From Patescibacteria group bacterium (GTDB taxonomy: Bacteria > Patescibacteriota > Microgenomatia > Levybacterales > UBA12049): 34,616 bases of DNA. Position 1 is the first letter of the stretch, and each line of letters begins with the position of its first letter. A program made the position numbers and the translations under genes. This document shows, piece after piece, positions 15,526-25,188 of this stretch. The stretch spans positions 1 to 34,616 of the forward strand of contig JAMCZG010000036.1 of the NCBI GenBank assembly GCA_023485715.1. The letters run 5' to 3'. The notes below the pieces were generated by a model. The model saw only the letters and a list, made by a program, of their open reading frames with translations, was not told the origin of the DNA and did no database searches.

Positions 15526-18399
15526 ATGTTCAAGCCTGTTTCTCCCAATATCGATTTTCCGTTGTTAGAACGCGATTTGCTAAAAAAATGGTACGAAAAC
15601 GGAATCGTCGAAAAATATTTAAACCGCAACAATAATTCAAAAGAAAAATTTTCCTTTCTTGATGGTCCGATTACTGCAAACAACCCGATGGGGGTTCATC
15701 ACGCATGGGGAAGGACTTATAAAGATTTTTGGCAAAGGTTTTGGAATATGAGAGGTCGAAAACAGAGATTCCAAAACGGCTTTGATGAACAGGGTTTGTG
15801 GGTCGAAGTCGAAGTCGAAAAAGAATTAGGTCTTCACACAAAAAGAGATATAGAAAATTTGATTCCGGGAAATAAATTTAAAAGCCTCGAAAAATTTATT
15901 AATTTATGTAAAGAAAGGGTTAAAAAATACTCAACGATTCAAACGGAACAATCAAAAAGACTCGGCTATTTTATGGACTGGGAAAATTCTTACCACACTT
16001 CGTCCGACGAGAATAATTACGCGATCTGGAATTTTTTAAAGATTGTAAACGAGAAAGGTTGGTTATATAAGGGACGGGATTCTGTTCCGTGGTGTCCAAG
16101 ATGCGGCACTGCGATTTCTCAACACGAAATTTTAACCGAAGAGTATAAAAATTTAACCCACGAATCCGTGTATTTTAAGCTTCCGATACAAGACAAAAGA
16201 AACGAATTTTTGCTCGTATGGACTACGACTCCCTGGACGATTCCGGCAAATGTTGCAGTTGCTGTAAATTCGGAAGAAAAATACGGGGCGTATAGAATCG
16301 GGGATCAAATAATTTGGCTGATGGAAAAAAGATTTGAAGTGCTAAGAAAAAATAATGATTTCAAAGAATTAAAATTGGAAAGTTCAAAAAAAGGAAAAGA
16401 TCTCGTCGGTCTTGAATACGAAGCGCCTTTTGATAACCTGCCAAGGGTTACAAATTCTTTAAAAAATTACTCACATAGAGTTGTTGCAGGAGACGAACGG
16501 ATTTTGCCGGTCGGGATAGAAGAGGGTACAGGGTTGGTCCACGTGGCTCCCGGCGCCGGAGCCGAAGACTTTCAACTAGGTAAAAAAGAAAGCCTTCCGG
16601 TTATCGAAATAATCGATGAGGCCGCAAATTATCTGGAGGATCTAGGTGAGCTAAGCGGTAAAAACGCAAAAAAACATCCAGAGATTATAATCGACTTTCT
16701 AAAAACCACAAAGAATTTTTTCTTTGCCACAGAAAGGTACACGCACCGTTACCCGACTTGCTGGAGATGTAAAACAGAGCTTGTCTGGCGGGTGGTCGAC
16801 GAATGGTATATTTCGATGGATAAAAAAGACGAATCGGGTAAAACTTATCGGGAACAAATGTTAGAAGTCGCAAAAAAAATAGAGTGGTTGCCTAAGTGGG
16901 GATTGGACAGGGAACTCGATTGGCTTAAAAATATGCACGATTGGTTGATAAGTAAAAAAAGATATTGGGGATTAGCTTTGCCGATCTGGGAATGCCAAAA
17001 ATGCAAGAGTTTTGAAGTTATTGGGGATAAGAAAGAATTAGAAGAAAAAGCAGTCGAGGGATACGATAAATTCGAAGGTAATTCGCCTCATCGTCCGTGG
17101 ATCGATCAAATAAGAATAAGATGTTCAAAATGCGACGGGCTTACGGAAAGAATTTCAGACGTCGGAAATCCGTGGCTTGACGCAGGAATAGTGCCGTTTT
17201 CGACGATGCCCCAAGACTGGTTTCCCGCAGATTTTATTACCGAAAGTTTTCCCGGACAATTTAAAAATTGGTTTTATTCTCTTATTGCCATGAGTACGGC
17301 GTTGAAAAATAAGGAGCCTTTTAAAACCGTTTTAGGATTTGCGTCGGTTCGGGATGAAAAAGGGGAAGAAATGCATAAATCAAAGGGAAACGCGATCGAA
17401 TTTAATGAAGCAGCCGATAAGATCGGTGTAGACGTTATGCGTTGGACTTATCTTCGGACTAACCCCGAACAAAATCTTAATTTCGGATACCATACGGCAG
17501 ATGAGATTCGCCGGCTTTTCCACTTAAGGCTTTGGAATACTTTTAGTTTTTTCTTAATGTATGCGTCGGTTGATAAATGGGTTCCCGTAAAATCAGAGTT
17601 TAATCCAAAACACGTCTTGGATCGATGGATACTTTCGCGTTTAAACGGAAGCATAAAAAATATAACCTCAAAAATTGAAAAATACGACGCCTTTGGTGCG
17701 TGTGAAGACGCGGAAAATTTCGTAATCAACGATCTTTCCAATTGGTATGTGAGGAGGATAAGGGATAGAGTCGGTCCGACCGCACCGGACGGCCAAGATA
17801 AAAACGATGCTTATCAAACCCTGTGGAGCGTGTTGGTTCAATATTCTAAACTTCTTTCCCCGTTTATTCCGTTTATCGCAGAAGAAATTTACGTAAATTT
17901 AACAGAAGAAGAATCCGTAAATCTAGTAGATTGGCCAAAACAGGATGAATTACTTATTGACAAGAAACTGGAGGAGGAAATGAGCCTTGCGAGAGAGATT
18001 GTTGAATTAACACATTCAAAGAGAAAAGAAAAAAATATTAAGGTGAGACAGCCATTGGGGTTACTTACTGTTACAACAACGATTTCTTTGTCGGAAGAGA
18101 TAAAAAAAATCATAGTAAGCGAAGTAAATGTTAAAAGAATTAGAGACGAATTAAAAAAAGATGTTTCTCTTTCGATAAATCTGGATACAAACATTACAGA
18201 CGAGTTAAAGCAAGAAGGGGATGCGCGGGAAATTATCAGAAAAATTCAGCACGCGCGAAAAGAGCTGGGAACAAAACCCGATGATTTTGTCGACGTTACG
18301 ATCGAGTCTTGGCCAGAAAAATTTGAGGACTATATTAAGAAAAAGGCGCTTATAAAAACTCTTGTAAAAGGCGGTGAATTTGCGGTCGAAAAAGCATGA
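15526..18399 (+). CDS. ileS: Isoleucine--tRNA ligase
   Basis: Class I aaRS: FLDGPITANNPMGVHHAWGRTYKDFWQRFWNMRG, VWTTTPWTIPANVAVAV editing-domain entry, RHPTCWRCKTEL-like YPTCWRCKTELVWR, KMSKS-like MHKSKGNAIEF, anticodon-binding domain. Confidence 0.94.
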   Translation: MFKPVSPNIDFPLLERDLLKKWYENGIVEKYLNRNNNSKEKFSFLDGPITANNPMGVHHAWGRTYKDFWQRFWNMRGRKQRFQNGFDEQGLWVEVEVEKELGLHTKRDIENLIPGNKFKSLEKFINLCKERVKKYSTIQTEQSKRLGYFMDWENSYHTSSDENNYAIWNFLKIVNEKGWLYKGRDSVPWCPRCGTAISQHEILTEEYKNLTHESVYFKLPIQDKRNEFLLVWTTTPWTIPANVAVAVNSEEKYGAYRIGDQIIWLMEKRFEVLRKNNDFKELKLESSKKGKDLVGLEYEAPFDNLPRVTNSLKNYSHRVVAGDERILPVGIEEGTGLVHVAPGAGAEDFQLGKKESLPVIEIIDEAANYLEDLGELSGKNAKKHPEIIIDFLKTTKNFFFATERYTHRYPTCWRCKTELVWRVVDEWYISMDKKDESGKTYREQMLEVAKKIEWLPKWGLDRELDWLKNMHDWLISKKRYWGLALPIWECQKCKSFEVIGDKKELEEKAVEGYDKFEGNSPHRPWIDQIRIRCSKCDGLTERISDVGNPWLDAGIVPFSTMPQDWFPADFITESFPGQFKNWFYSLIAMSTALKNKEPFKTVLGFASVRDEKGEEMHKSKGNAIEFNEAADKIGVDVMRWTYLRTNPEQNLNFGYHTADEIRRLFHLRLWNTFSFFLMYASVDKWVPVKSEFNPKHVLDRWILSRLNGSIKNITSKIEKYDAFGACEDAENFVINDLSNWYVRRIRDRVGPTAPDGQDKNDAYQTLWSVLVQYSKLLSPFIPFIAEEIYVNLTEEESVNLVDWPKQDELLIDKKLEEEMSLAREIVELTHSKRKEKNIKVRQPLGLLTVTTTISLSEEIKKIIVSEVNVKRIRDELKKDVSLSINLDTNITDELKQEGDAREIIRKIQHARKELGTKPDDFVDVTIESWPEKFEDYIKKKALIKTLVKGGEFAVEKA

Positions 18400-19472
18400 G
18401 AGGGAGATTCTTAAATTTGGATTTTGGGTTGCTTGCGCCCACTTTTGTTTTAAATATTTTAAGCCTCACAACACTCTTTTCGGTAAACATCGCATTATTT
18501 AGGTCTCAACTCCTATTTCTATTTTTTTCTTTTTTTGTGTTTGTGATTTTTTCGCGATTCGATTACCGAGCTCTCCGTTTATACGCTCTGCCGATTTATA
18601 TAGGTTCAATAGTAATATTAACTTTGCTTTTATTATTTGGTAGTCAAAGCAGGGGAGCAGTCCGTTGGTTTGAACTTTTTGGAATTCAGATCCAATTTTC
18701 AGAAATATTAAAACCATTTTTAATAATTTCTTTAGCTGCGTTTATTTCCAAGAGGAAAAAGGACGTAAAAACACTTTTATTGACATTACTATTATTAACT
18801 CCGCTTGTATTACTGATTTATCGTCAACCAGACTTAGGCAATGCGTTAATTTATTTATTCGTTACTGTTCTGACCTTGTTTACGACCGGATTTTCGTTTA
18901 TCTGGTTTATTGCCGGTTTTGTTTTAATCGCTATTTCTTCTCCAATAATTTGGCAGTTTTTGCACGAGTACCAACGAAAAAGGCTTATGACATTTATTAA
19001 CCCTACAGGCGATCCGCTTGGCGCGTCTTATAACGCGATTCAATCGATAATCGCGGTCGGATCGGGAATGATTTTGGGTCGTGGAATCGGCGGAGAAACT
19101 CAGTCGAGACTTAGATTTTTACCCGAACGCCACACGGATTTTATTTTTGCGACGATTTCTGAAAAATTCGGGTTTTTGGTTTCGGTTTTAATCCTTGTGT
19201 GTTTTGCTTTTTTACTTTATCGAATCTATGCTATTTTCGTTAATTCTCCAGACAAATTCTGCAAAATTTTTTGTATCGGATGTTTTTTTGCCATTTTGGT
19301 TCAAGTTTTTGTTAATATCGGGATGAATATAGGAATAGTGCCTGTCGTAGGTATCACCTTGCCCTTTGTGTCTTACGGGGGAAGTTCGCTTCTTGCTAGT
19401 TTTATAATGCTTGGTCTTTTGTCTTCGATAAGTAAAACCTATAAAAACAGGGAAGTGCTAGAAATAAGGTGA
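18396..19472 (+). CDS. rodA: SEDS family protein, likely RodA
   Basis: GAVRWFELFGIQIQFSEILKPFLIISLAAF, RQPDLGNALIYLF, GRGIGGETQSRLRFLPERHTDFIFATISEKFGF, LPFVSYGGSSLLASF. Second SEDS gene, outside the dcw block. Confidence 0.88.
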   Translation: MRGRFLNLDFGLLAPTFVLNILSLTTLFSVNIALFRSQLLFLFFSFFVFVIFSRFDYRALRLYALPIYIGSIVILTLLLLFGSQSRGAVRWFELFGIQIQFSEILKPFLIISLAAFISKRKKDVKTLLLTLLLLTPLVLLIYRQPDLGNALIYLFVTVLTLFTTGFSFIWFIAGFVLIAISSPIIWQFLHEYQRKRLMTFINPTGDPLGASYNAIQSIIAVGSGMILGRGIGGETQSRLRFLPERHTDFIFATISEKFGFLVSVLILVCFAFLLYRIYAIFVNSPDKFCKIFCIGCFFAILVQVFVNIGMNIGIVPVVGITLPFVSYGGSSLLASFIMLGLLSSISKTYKNREVLEIR

Positions 19473-19497
19473 TTATTTTGATATAATTAGAGTCTTA

Positions 19498-19836
19498 ATG
19501 AAATACGTTGTGTTTAAAACAGGTGGAAAACAGTATAAGGTATCAGAAAACGATGTTATCGACGTCGAAAGACTGGACCATGATTCTAATGACTTATCTT
19601 TCAGCGAAGTCTTGCTTTACGTCGAAGACGGTAAAGTTAAAATAGGAAAGCCTTTTATCCCGGGATTTTCCGTAAAGGCAGAAGTTGTTAAGGACCTAAA
19701 GGGAGACAAAATAAGGGTTTCGAAATTTAAATCAAAAGTTAGGTACAGAAGGGTGACCGGTCACAGACAATCACTAACAAAAGTTTTGATTAAGAAAATA
19801 GGTTTGTCTAAAGAAGAATCAAAATCAAAAAAATAA
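19498..19836 (+). CDS. rplU: 50S ribosomal protein L21
   Basis: MKYVVFKTGGKQYKVSENDVIDVERL, VRYRRVTGHRQSLTKVLIKKI. Confidence 0.95.
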   Translation: MKYVVFKTGGKQYKVSENDVIDVERLDHDSNDLSFSEVLLYVEDGKVKIGKPFIPGFSVKAEVVKDLKGDKIRVSKFKSKVRYRRVTGHRQSLTKVLIKKIGLSKEESKSKK

Positions 19837-19864
19837 ATTGACCTATTTTGATGTCTTGATTTTG

Positions 19865-19901
19865 TGTGAAAAAAAACTATATTATAGATATTATTTTCAC
19901 A
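19865..19901. repeat. Inverted repeat spanning the rpmA promoter region
   Basis: TGTGAAAA (19865-19872) ... TTTTCACA (19894-19901), 21-nt spacer containing a candidate -10. Confidence 0.5.
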
Positions 19902-19916
19902 AACAAATAAAAATTT

Positions 19917-20168
19917 ATGGCACATACCAAATCACAAGGAGCAGTTAAGGGAAACAGAGATTCTTTAGCAAAACGCTTAGGCGTAAAGATTTATGGTGGT
20001 CAAAAGGCAATCCCCGGGAATATAATCGTAAGACAAAAAGGTACCAAATTTTTTCCCGGGATCGGTGTTTCGATGGGTAAGGACTTTACGCTATACGCAG
20101 TGTCAGAGGGAGTTGTTAATTTTAAGGACTCACGGGGTAAAAAATTTGTCGAAGTAAGAAATGGATAA
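19917..20168 (+). CDS. rpmA: 50S ribosomal protein L27
   Basis: [48 protein letters not shown]. Confidence 0.95.
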   Translation: MAHTKSQGAVKGNRDSLAKRLGVKIYGGQKAIPGNIIVRQKGTKFFPGIGVSMGKDFTLYAVSEGVVNFKDSRGKKFVEVRNG

Positions 20169-20982
20169 CAATAACGGAAAGTTAACAGAATTAGATATAA
20201 ACATGCTTCAGGCTAATCCTCTTCAGCCGCGTGGTCTTATTTCTCCAGAATCGCTTACGGATTTAGTCGAATCGATAAGAGAACAGGGGATTTTAGAGCC
20301 GTTAGTTGTCGCAAAAACTCCGGCGGGTTATCAACTAATCGCAGGTGAGCGAAGGTTAAAAGCGGCTAAAATTTTAGGATTGGCAAAAGTCCCGGTCGTC
20401 ATTAAAGAAACAACTCCACAAGGGATGCTTGAAATGTCGATTGTAGAAAATGTTCAGAGAGAAGATTTAAATCCGATCGAAAAAGCTCAGGCGTACAAAC
20501 GGTTGATCGATGAGTTTGGTCTTGGTACAAACGAAGTAGCAAAAAGAGTCGGGAAAAGCGCGCCGGCCGTATCTAACACAATCAGACTTTTGTCTTTGCC
20601 GGATGCGATAAAAGATGCGTTGGTTGCGGGAGTTATAACAGAAGGCCATGTAAGACCGCTTATATCTTTAGAGGATCCAAAATTAATGCTCGAGCTTTTT
20701 AAGAAAATCTTGCGGGAAAATAGTACGGTTAGACAAACAGAGGAAATGGCGAGACAGGCAAAATCAGAAATAGAGAAAAAAGAGCCGCGGGCAAAGCAAG
20801 ATAGGCTTTGGGTCCCCGAGCAAGACGCGATGGCAGACGAAATTCAAAAAAAACACGGACTGGATAAGGTGAATATTTATCAATCCAGGTCGTTGGCAAG
20901 GGTTGTTTTAATAATAAAAGGAGATGTAGAAACGACGACGCCTAAAATTAAAGAAATCCACAAAATTCTTTCTGGAGTATAA
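20161..20982 (+). CDS. parB: ParB/RepB/Spo0J family partition protein
   Basis: [98 protein letters not shown]. Confidence 0.92.
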   Translation: MDNNNGKLTELDINMLQANPLQPRGLISPESLTDLVESIREQGILEPLVVAKTPAGYQLIAGERRLKAAKILGLAKVPVVIKETTPQGMLEMSIVENVQREDLNPIEKAQAYKRLIDEFGLGTNEVAKRVGKSAPAVSNTIRLLSLPDAIKDALVAGVITEGHVRPLISLEDPKLMLELFKKILRENSTVRQTEEMARQAKSEIEKKEPRAKQDRLWVPEQDAMADEIQKKHGLDKVNIYQSRSLARVVLIIKGDVETTTPKIKEIHKILSGV

Positions 20983-20987
20983 TAAAA

Positions 20988-21551
20988 TCAATTTCCTAAG
21001 GGGTTTGTTATCATTTGTATTTTTTCTACTGGCCAATATATAAACATAGACCTGCCTGTTATCTCGCCTTTCTTAACAAATCCCCACTCGCGGGAGTCGG
21101 AACTGTATGGACGGTTGTCACCCATTACGAAAAAATTGTCATTCGGAACAGTTACTTTTTCTCCGTCTTTTAGAAAAGACTGACCGTATGTTTTAACATT
21201 GCTTTTTAAAAAAGAGCTCTGATCAAAAAGCTGGTCGTTTATGTATACTTCCCCGTTTTTAAGGGATATCGTGTCTCCCGGAAGTCCGATCACTCTTTTG
21301 ATGAATTCTTTTTCGTGGTCAACTGGAGCCTTAAATACGATCACGTCACCTCTTTTTGGATCCTCAAAGCGCATCGCGATTAAATTTGTTATAACATATT
21401 CTTTATCTTCAAAATTTGGAAACATCGAGCTGCCGTTTACTTGAAATGGTCTAAAAAACCAAATGTACATAACCAAAAAGAAAGAAGCAACGATTAAAAT
21501 CGTTTGGAAAGTATCGACAAAAAATGAGTATATTTTTCGCAGAATAAACAT
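20988..21551 (-). CDS. lepB: Signal peptidase I
   Basis: S26 family: FQVNGSSMFPNFEDKEYV, RGDVIVFKAP...EFIKRVIGLPGDTI, FFVMGDNRPYSSDSREWGFV. Confidence 0.93.
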   Translation of the reverse strand: MFILRKIYSFFVDTFQTILIVASFFLVMYIWFFRPFQVNGSSMFPNFEDKEYVITNLIAMRFEDPKRGDVIVFKAPVDHEKEFIKRVIGLPGDTISLKNGEVYINDQLFDQSSFLKSNVKTYGQSFLKDGEKVTVPNDNFFVMGDNRPYSSDSREWGFVKKGEITGRSMFIYWPVEKIQMITNPLGN

Positions 21552-21581
21552 GATTTATATTCTGACAGAACAGAAATAATT

Positions 21582-21609
21582 TTGCAACGACGCAATTTTA
21601 TGGTAAGAT
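21582..21609 (+). promoter_or_regulatory. Putative tRNA-Val promoter
   Basis: TTGCAA (21582-21587), 16-nt spacer, TAAGAT (21604-21609). Confidence 0.4.
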
Positions 21610-21622
21610 TATCATTAAATTT

Positions 21623-21694
21623 GGACACTTAGCTCAGTGGTAGAGCGCTTCGTTCACATCGAAGAAGTCGTAGGTCCGAATCCTACAGTGTCCA
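21623..21694 (+). tRNA. tRNA-Val (anticodon CAC, 21655-21657)
   Basis: Full cloverleaf: GGACACT/AGTGTCC acceptor; GCTC-AGTGGTA-GAGC D-arm; CTTCG-TTCACAT-CGAAG anticodon arm; GTAGG-TCCGAAT-CCTAC T-arm. CCA not encoded. Confidence 0.93.
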
Positions 21695-21814
21695 CAACAA
21701 TTTTTTATAAAACAGTACTTCCCGCGTGTTTGGCAGTCTAAATATTCAATTGATAATCAAGAAAGTTCAAAATAAAAGGAATACTGGGGATGTTTAAGAT
21801 TATTGCGACTATGA

Positions 21815-23989
21815 TTAATTATTTTTAAGATATTTTATATCGTAGTCCAATATTTGATAAGCCTCCTCTTTTATTATTATTCCTCTTAATGAATTGATTA
21901 GAAATTCGAATGCATTCAGTCTCAACAAAGCAGTTTTTTTCCGTTTTGTGAAATCTTTCTCTGCGTTTTTTATTAGATTAATAAGGTTTTTTGATATCGC
22001 ATTGTTTAGGATTAAATTTAATTTTCTTAGACGATTTACGTCGTTTATTGTGCTTTGAAAAGTTACGATTTTTTTAATACTTGAATTACTAGAATCATTT
22101 TTATCTAAATTAATATTAATAATATCCTGGCCGGCTGGGTCTAGAATTCCTTTCTGGTTTTTTATATTCACATTCCCTTCCTGGTCGTAAAGATATATTT
22201 TAAGTTCGTATATTTTTAAATTCTCTGCCGTTAAATAAACTTGATAATCTCCGCCGTCTGGTTTTTGAACATATAAGATTTCTAAAGGCTTACCGCTTGT
22301 CTTCGAGTTGTCGGAATCATTAACCAACGGTTGTTGGGTAAATTGAACTCCCAAAGGATTATTAGAAGAATCTTTGAACGATATTTTTAAACTACCTTCT
22401 GAAGTTAGCATAATGTAAGAAAGATCACTGTCCGATGGTATATATCTGTTTAACGTTAGAAAAGTATTAGAATAATCTTCAAGCGTCAGACGATCGTAAT
22501 ATGGATCGTTAATATTAAAGGTATTTTCTTTGATTCCTTTTCCGACTATAAAGTGACCAGGAACTTCTAAAATGTCGGGCTGATTATTTTTAATGTCATT
22601 TGTCAATTGATTTTTGTCATCGCCCCAAATTTTAGAAAATTCCAGAGCACCATATTTAAAATCCGGGTTGTGGGTCTTTGCCAGTTTTGAAAGCCTTGAT
22701 ATCGCAATCCAATTAGTTAATCCGTCCCCCACGTAACCATCCGGCTGATTATTTAGCCAAGTGTTTAACGATCCCGGATTAATATCTGTGTTGTCAGGTA
22801 ATTTATTTATTCCGTAATATTTTAGTATCATCACAGCAGATGTCATTGCACATCCCCAGTCTCTGATAGTAGGACTTAGCGGACTCCATCTATTTGCAGA
22901 ATCATAAATTTGTGACTGCCATGGATCAGACGTTTGTTTTATCAAAGGAACATTTAAATCAATTTCGGACGATTTAATTCCTACATAGTTAGAATTTATT
23001 ACGGGGTTACTTTCTGTTTGTCCACCTATTGCATATAGGTTGCCATCCCCTGCTAAAGCAAGTCCCAAAGCATATGTAGCGACGGGCAAGGGAGTTTTCG
23101 TTGTCCAGGTATCAGTTGTTGGATTATATTCTTCAACGACGTTTGTATAGCCGCTAATTCCAGCCCCGTTATCTGCATATCCTCCAGCAACCACAATGTT
23201 CCCTTCTGAATTTAAAGAAACGCCCATGTCACTTCGTGCTGTGGGCATGGGATTTTTTGTTATCCAGGTATTGGTTATTGGATTATATTCTTCAACGATA
23301 TTAAAGTAATGAGCTTGGTCATTGTCGCCACCAATTGCGTAAATCATTCCGTTTGGCGCTGCCACCAGGCCCAGATTGGACCTTGGAGTTGGAATTGTAT
23401 TTTTCGTAGTCCATAGATTCGTTATTGGGTCGTATTCTTCGACTGCATCAACGAGGCCAGCATCATTTTTGCCGCCTACGGCATACAATTTCCCATTTGA
23501 TCCTACAACAAGGCGCAACCCAAAACGCTTAGAGGGCATAGGAGTCTTAGCAGTCCAGGTGTCAGAAGTGGGATTATATTCATATACATCATTAAAAACT
23601 CCCTCGTTATATCCCCCAGTAAAATAGAAATTATTGTTTGTTGGATTAAAAGTAAATCCCATCGAGTTTCTTAGAACAGGAGCCTGAGATTTTATCATCC
23701 AGGTATCATTTTTAGGGTCATACATCTCAACAACATTCAAAAGCCATCGGTATCCATATCCACCATATCCTCCCACAGCATAAATATTTCCATCCGCATC
23801 GGTAGCGATGCCGAAATCGCGACGGGGTGTTGGCATTGGTGCTTTTGCTGTCCAACAAGGATCTTGATTCAAGCAGGTGTCTGCAATAGCTGTTGGCGAA
23901 ATAAAAAGAAAAATGCTTAAAACGGAGAAGCAGAATAATAACAATAGTAATTTGTGTAAATTTTTTAAATTACCCGTTACTGTATTCAC
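21815..23989 (-). CDS. Secreted Kelch-repeat protein fused to a C39-like cysteine peptidase domain
   Basis: Signal/TM segment LLLLLFCFSVLSIFLFISPTAIA; six Kelch-type repeats (IYAVGG...VVEMYDPKNDTW etc.); then VPLIKQTSDPWQ...DWGCAMTSAVMILKYYG...GHFIVGKG...FNINDPYYD, a papain-like C39 pattern. GTG start. Confidence 0.85.
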   Translation of the reverse strand: MNTVTGNLKNLHKLLLLLFCFSVLSIFLFISPTAIADTCLNQDPCWTAKAPMPTPRRDFGIATDADGNIYAVGGYGGYGYRWLLNVVEMYDPKNDTWMIKSQAPVLRNSMGFTFNPTNNNFYFTGGYNEGVFNDVYEYNPTSDTWTAKTPMPSKRFGLRLVVGSNGKLYAVGGKNDAGLVDAVEEYDPITNLWTTKNTIPTPRSNLGLVAAPNGMIYAIGGDNDQAHYFNIVEEYNPITNTWITKNPMPTARSDMGVSLNSEGNIVVAGGYADNGAGISGYTNVVEEYNPTTDTWTTKTPLPVATYALGLALAGDGNLYAIGGQTESNPVINSNYVGIKSSEIDLNVPLIKQTSDPWQSQIYDSANRWSPLSPTIRDWGCAMTSAVMILKYYGINKLPDNTDINPGSLNTWLNNQPDGYVGDGLTNWIAISRLSKLAKTHNPDFKYGALEFSKIWGDDKNQLTNDIKNNQPDILEVPGHFIVGKGIKENTFNINDPYYDRLTLEDYSNTFLTLNRYIPSDSDLSYIMLTSEGSLKISFKDSSNNPLGVQFTQQPLVNDSDNSKTSGKPLEILYVQKPDGGDYQVYLTAENLKIYELKIYLYDQEGNVNIKNQKGILDPAGQDIININLDKNDSSNSSIKKIVTFQSTINDVNRLRKLNLILNNAISKNLINLIKNAEKDFTKRKKTALLRLNAFEFLINSLRGIIIKEEAYQILDYDIKYLKNN

Positions 23990-24000
23990 GCTCTAATTAA

Positions 24001-24029
24001 TTAATAGTACTATATAAAATATTTGTCAA
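24001..24029 (-). promoter_or_regulatory. Putative promoter for the Kelch-peptidase gene
   Basis: On the minus strand: TTGACA (24029-24024), 17-nt spacer, TATTAA (24006-24001); GTG start at 23989. Confidence 0.55.
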
Positions 24030-24069
24030 GATGTTTGTTTATTAATGATATAATGTTGATCGACATTTT

Positions 24070-25143
24070 ATGACAATCCTATTTTTCTCCAGATTATTTT
24101 ATCCTCATATCGGCGGAGTAGAAAAACATGTATTAAAAATTAGCGAGATATTAATTAAAAAAGGTCATAAAGTTATTATTATTACCGAGCAACACGATAA
24201 AAGATTAAGTTTTAAACAAGAATATTCCGGTATAAAAATTTACAGGATTCCTTTTAAATTTATTAGTAAAGAGAGCTGGATTAAAAAATTTAATATTTGG
24301 TTTTGGTTTTGGCAGAACAGAGAATTGATTAAGGATGCAGATATAATACATTGCCACGATGTGTTTTTCTGGTACTTGCCATTTAGATTTTTGTACCCTA
24401 GAAAACCTGTTTATACAACATTCCATGGTTACGAAGGGAATGATTTGCCGTCTACAAAGGCGATTTTTATGCATAAAATTGCCGAAAAACTTTCCAGAGG
24501 TAATATTTGTGTTGGGGATTATCTTAAAAAGTGGTATGGAACAAAACCAAACTATGTAACCTACGGCGCGACAGATATTGATAAGATTAGAAATTTAAAA
24601 GTGAATAATAACAGACTAAGAATTAAGAATTTAAAATTTAAAATATTATTTATAGGCAGATTAGAAGAAGAAACTGGGATTAGTATCTATCTCGAAACGT
24701 TAAAAATTTTAAATGAAAAAAAACTGAAATTTAATTTTACTGTGTTCGGGGATGGAAGTTTAAAATGTAAGGCTAAAGAATTTTGTAAAAAAAATAAATT
24801 AGATGTTAAATTTAAAGGCTTTATAGACAATGCAGAAAAATATATTTATAGCTATGATTATGTTTTTACTTCAAGATACTTGGGAATTATAGAGTCCCTT
24901 GCAGCCCGAAAAAATGTTTTTGCTGTATATAATAATAAGATTAAAAATGACTATTTAAAAATGACACCTTTCGCAAAATGGATAGTTATTGAAAAATCTC
25001 CACAAAAGCTATTTAGAGAAATTGAAAATCTAATAACATATGAGATTAAGAGTATTAAAAAAGTGAAAAACGCTTATGATTGGGCAAAAAATGCAACTTG
25101 GAAAAAAGTGGCAGATATTTATTTAGAACTATGGAATTTTTAA
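24070..25143 (+). CDS. GT4-type glycosyltransferase
   Basis: FFSRLFYPHIGGVEKHVLKISEILIKKGHKVIIIT, ILFIGRLEEETGISIYLETLKIL, FTVFGDGSLKCKAKEF. Confidence 0.85.
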   Translation: MTILFFSRLFYPHIGGVEKHVLKISEILIKKGHKVIIITEQHDKRLSFKQEYSGIKIYRIPFKFISKESWIKKFNIWFWFWQNRELIKDADIIHCHDVFFWYLPFRFLYPRKPVYTTFHGYEGNDLPSTKAIFMHKIAEKLSRGNICVGDYLKKWYGTKPNYVTYGATDIDKIRNLKVNNNRLRIKNLKFKILFIGRLEEETGISIYLETLKILNEKKLKFNFTVFGDGSLKCKAKEFCKKNKLDVKFKGFIDNAEKYIYSYDYVFTSRYLGIIESLAARKNVFAVYNNKIKNDYLKMTPFAKWIVIEKSPQKLFREIENLITYEIKSIKKVKNAYDWAKNATWKKVADIYLELWNF

Positions 25144-25150
25144 TTTCTTC

Positions 25151-25179
25151 TTTACAGTAAAAATCCTATCTGGTAGAAT
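25151..25179 (+). promoter_or_regulatory. Putative promoter of methyltransferase gene
   Basis: TTTACA (25151-25156), 17-nt spacer, TAGAAT (25174-25179); ATG at 25189. Confidence 0.5.
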
Positions 25180-25188
25180 TTTGTTTTA

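Noticed and set aside
15640-15730. Divergent HIGH motif (GVHHAWG) in IleRS as a possible novelty
   Set aside because: The GPxTANNPMGVHHAWGRTYKD signature is, as far as I recall, typical of a known IleRS subgroup; the rest of the enzyme looks normal.
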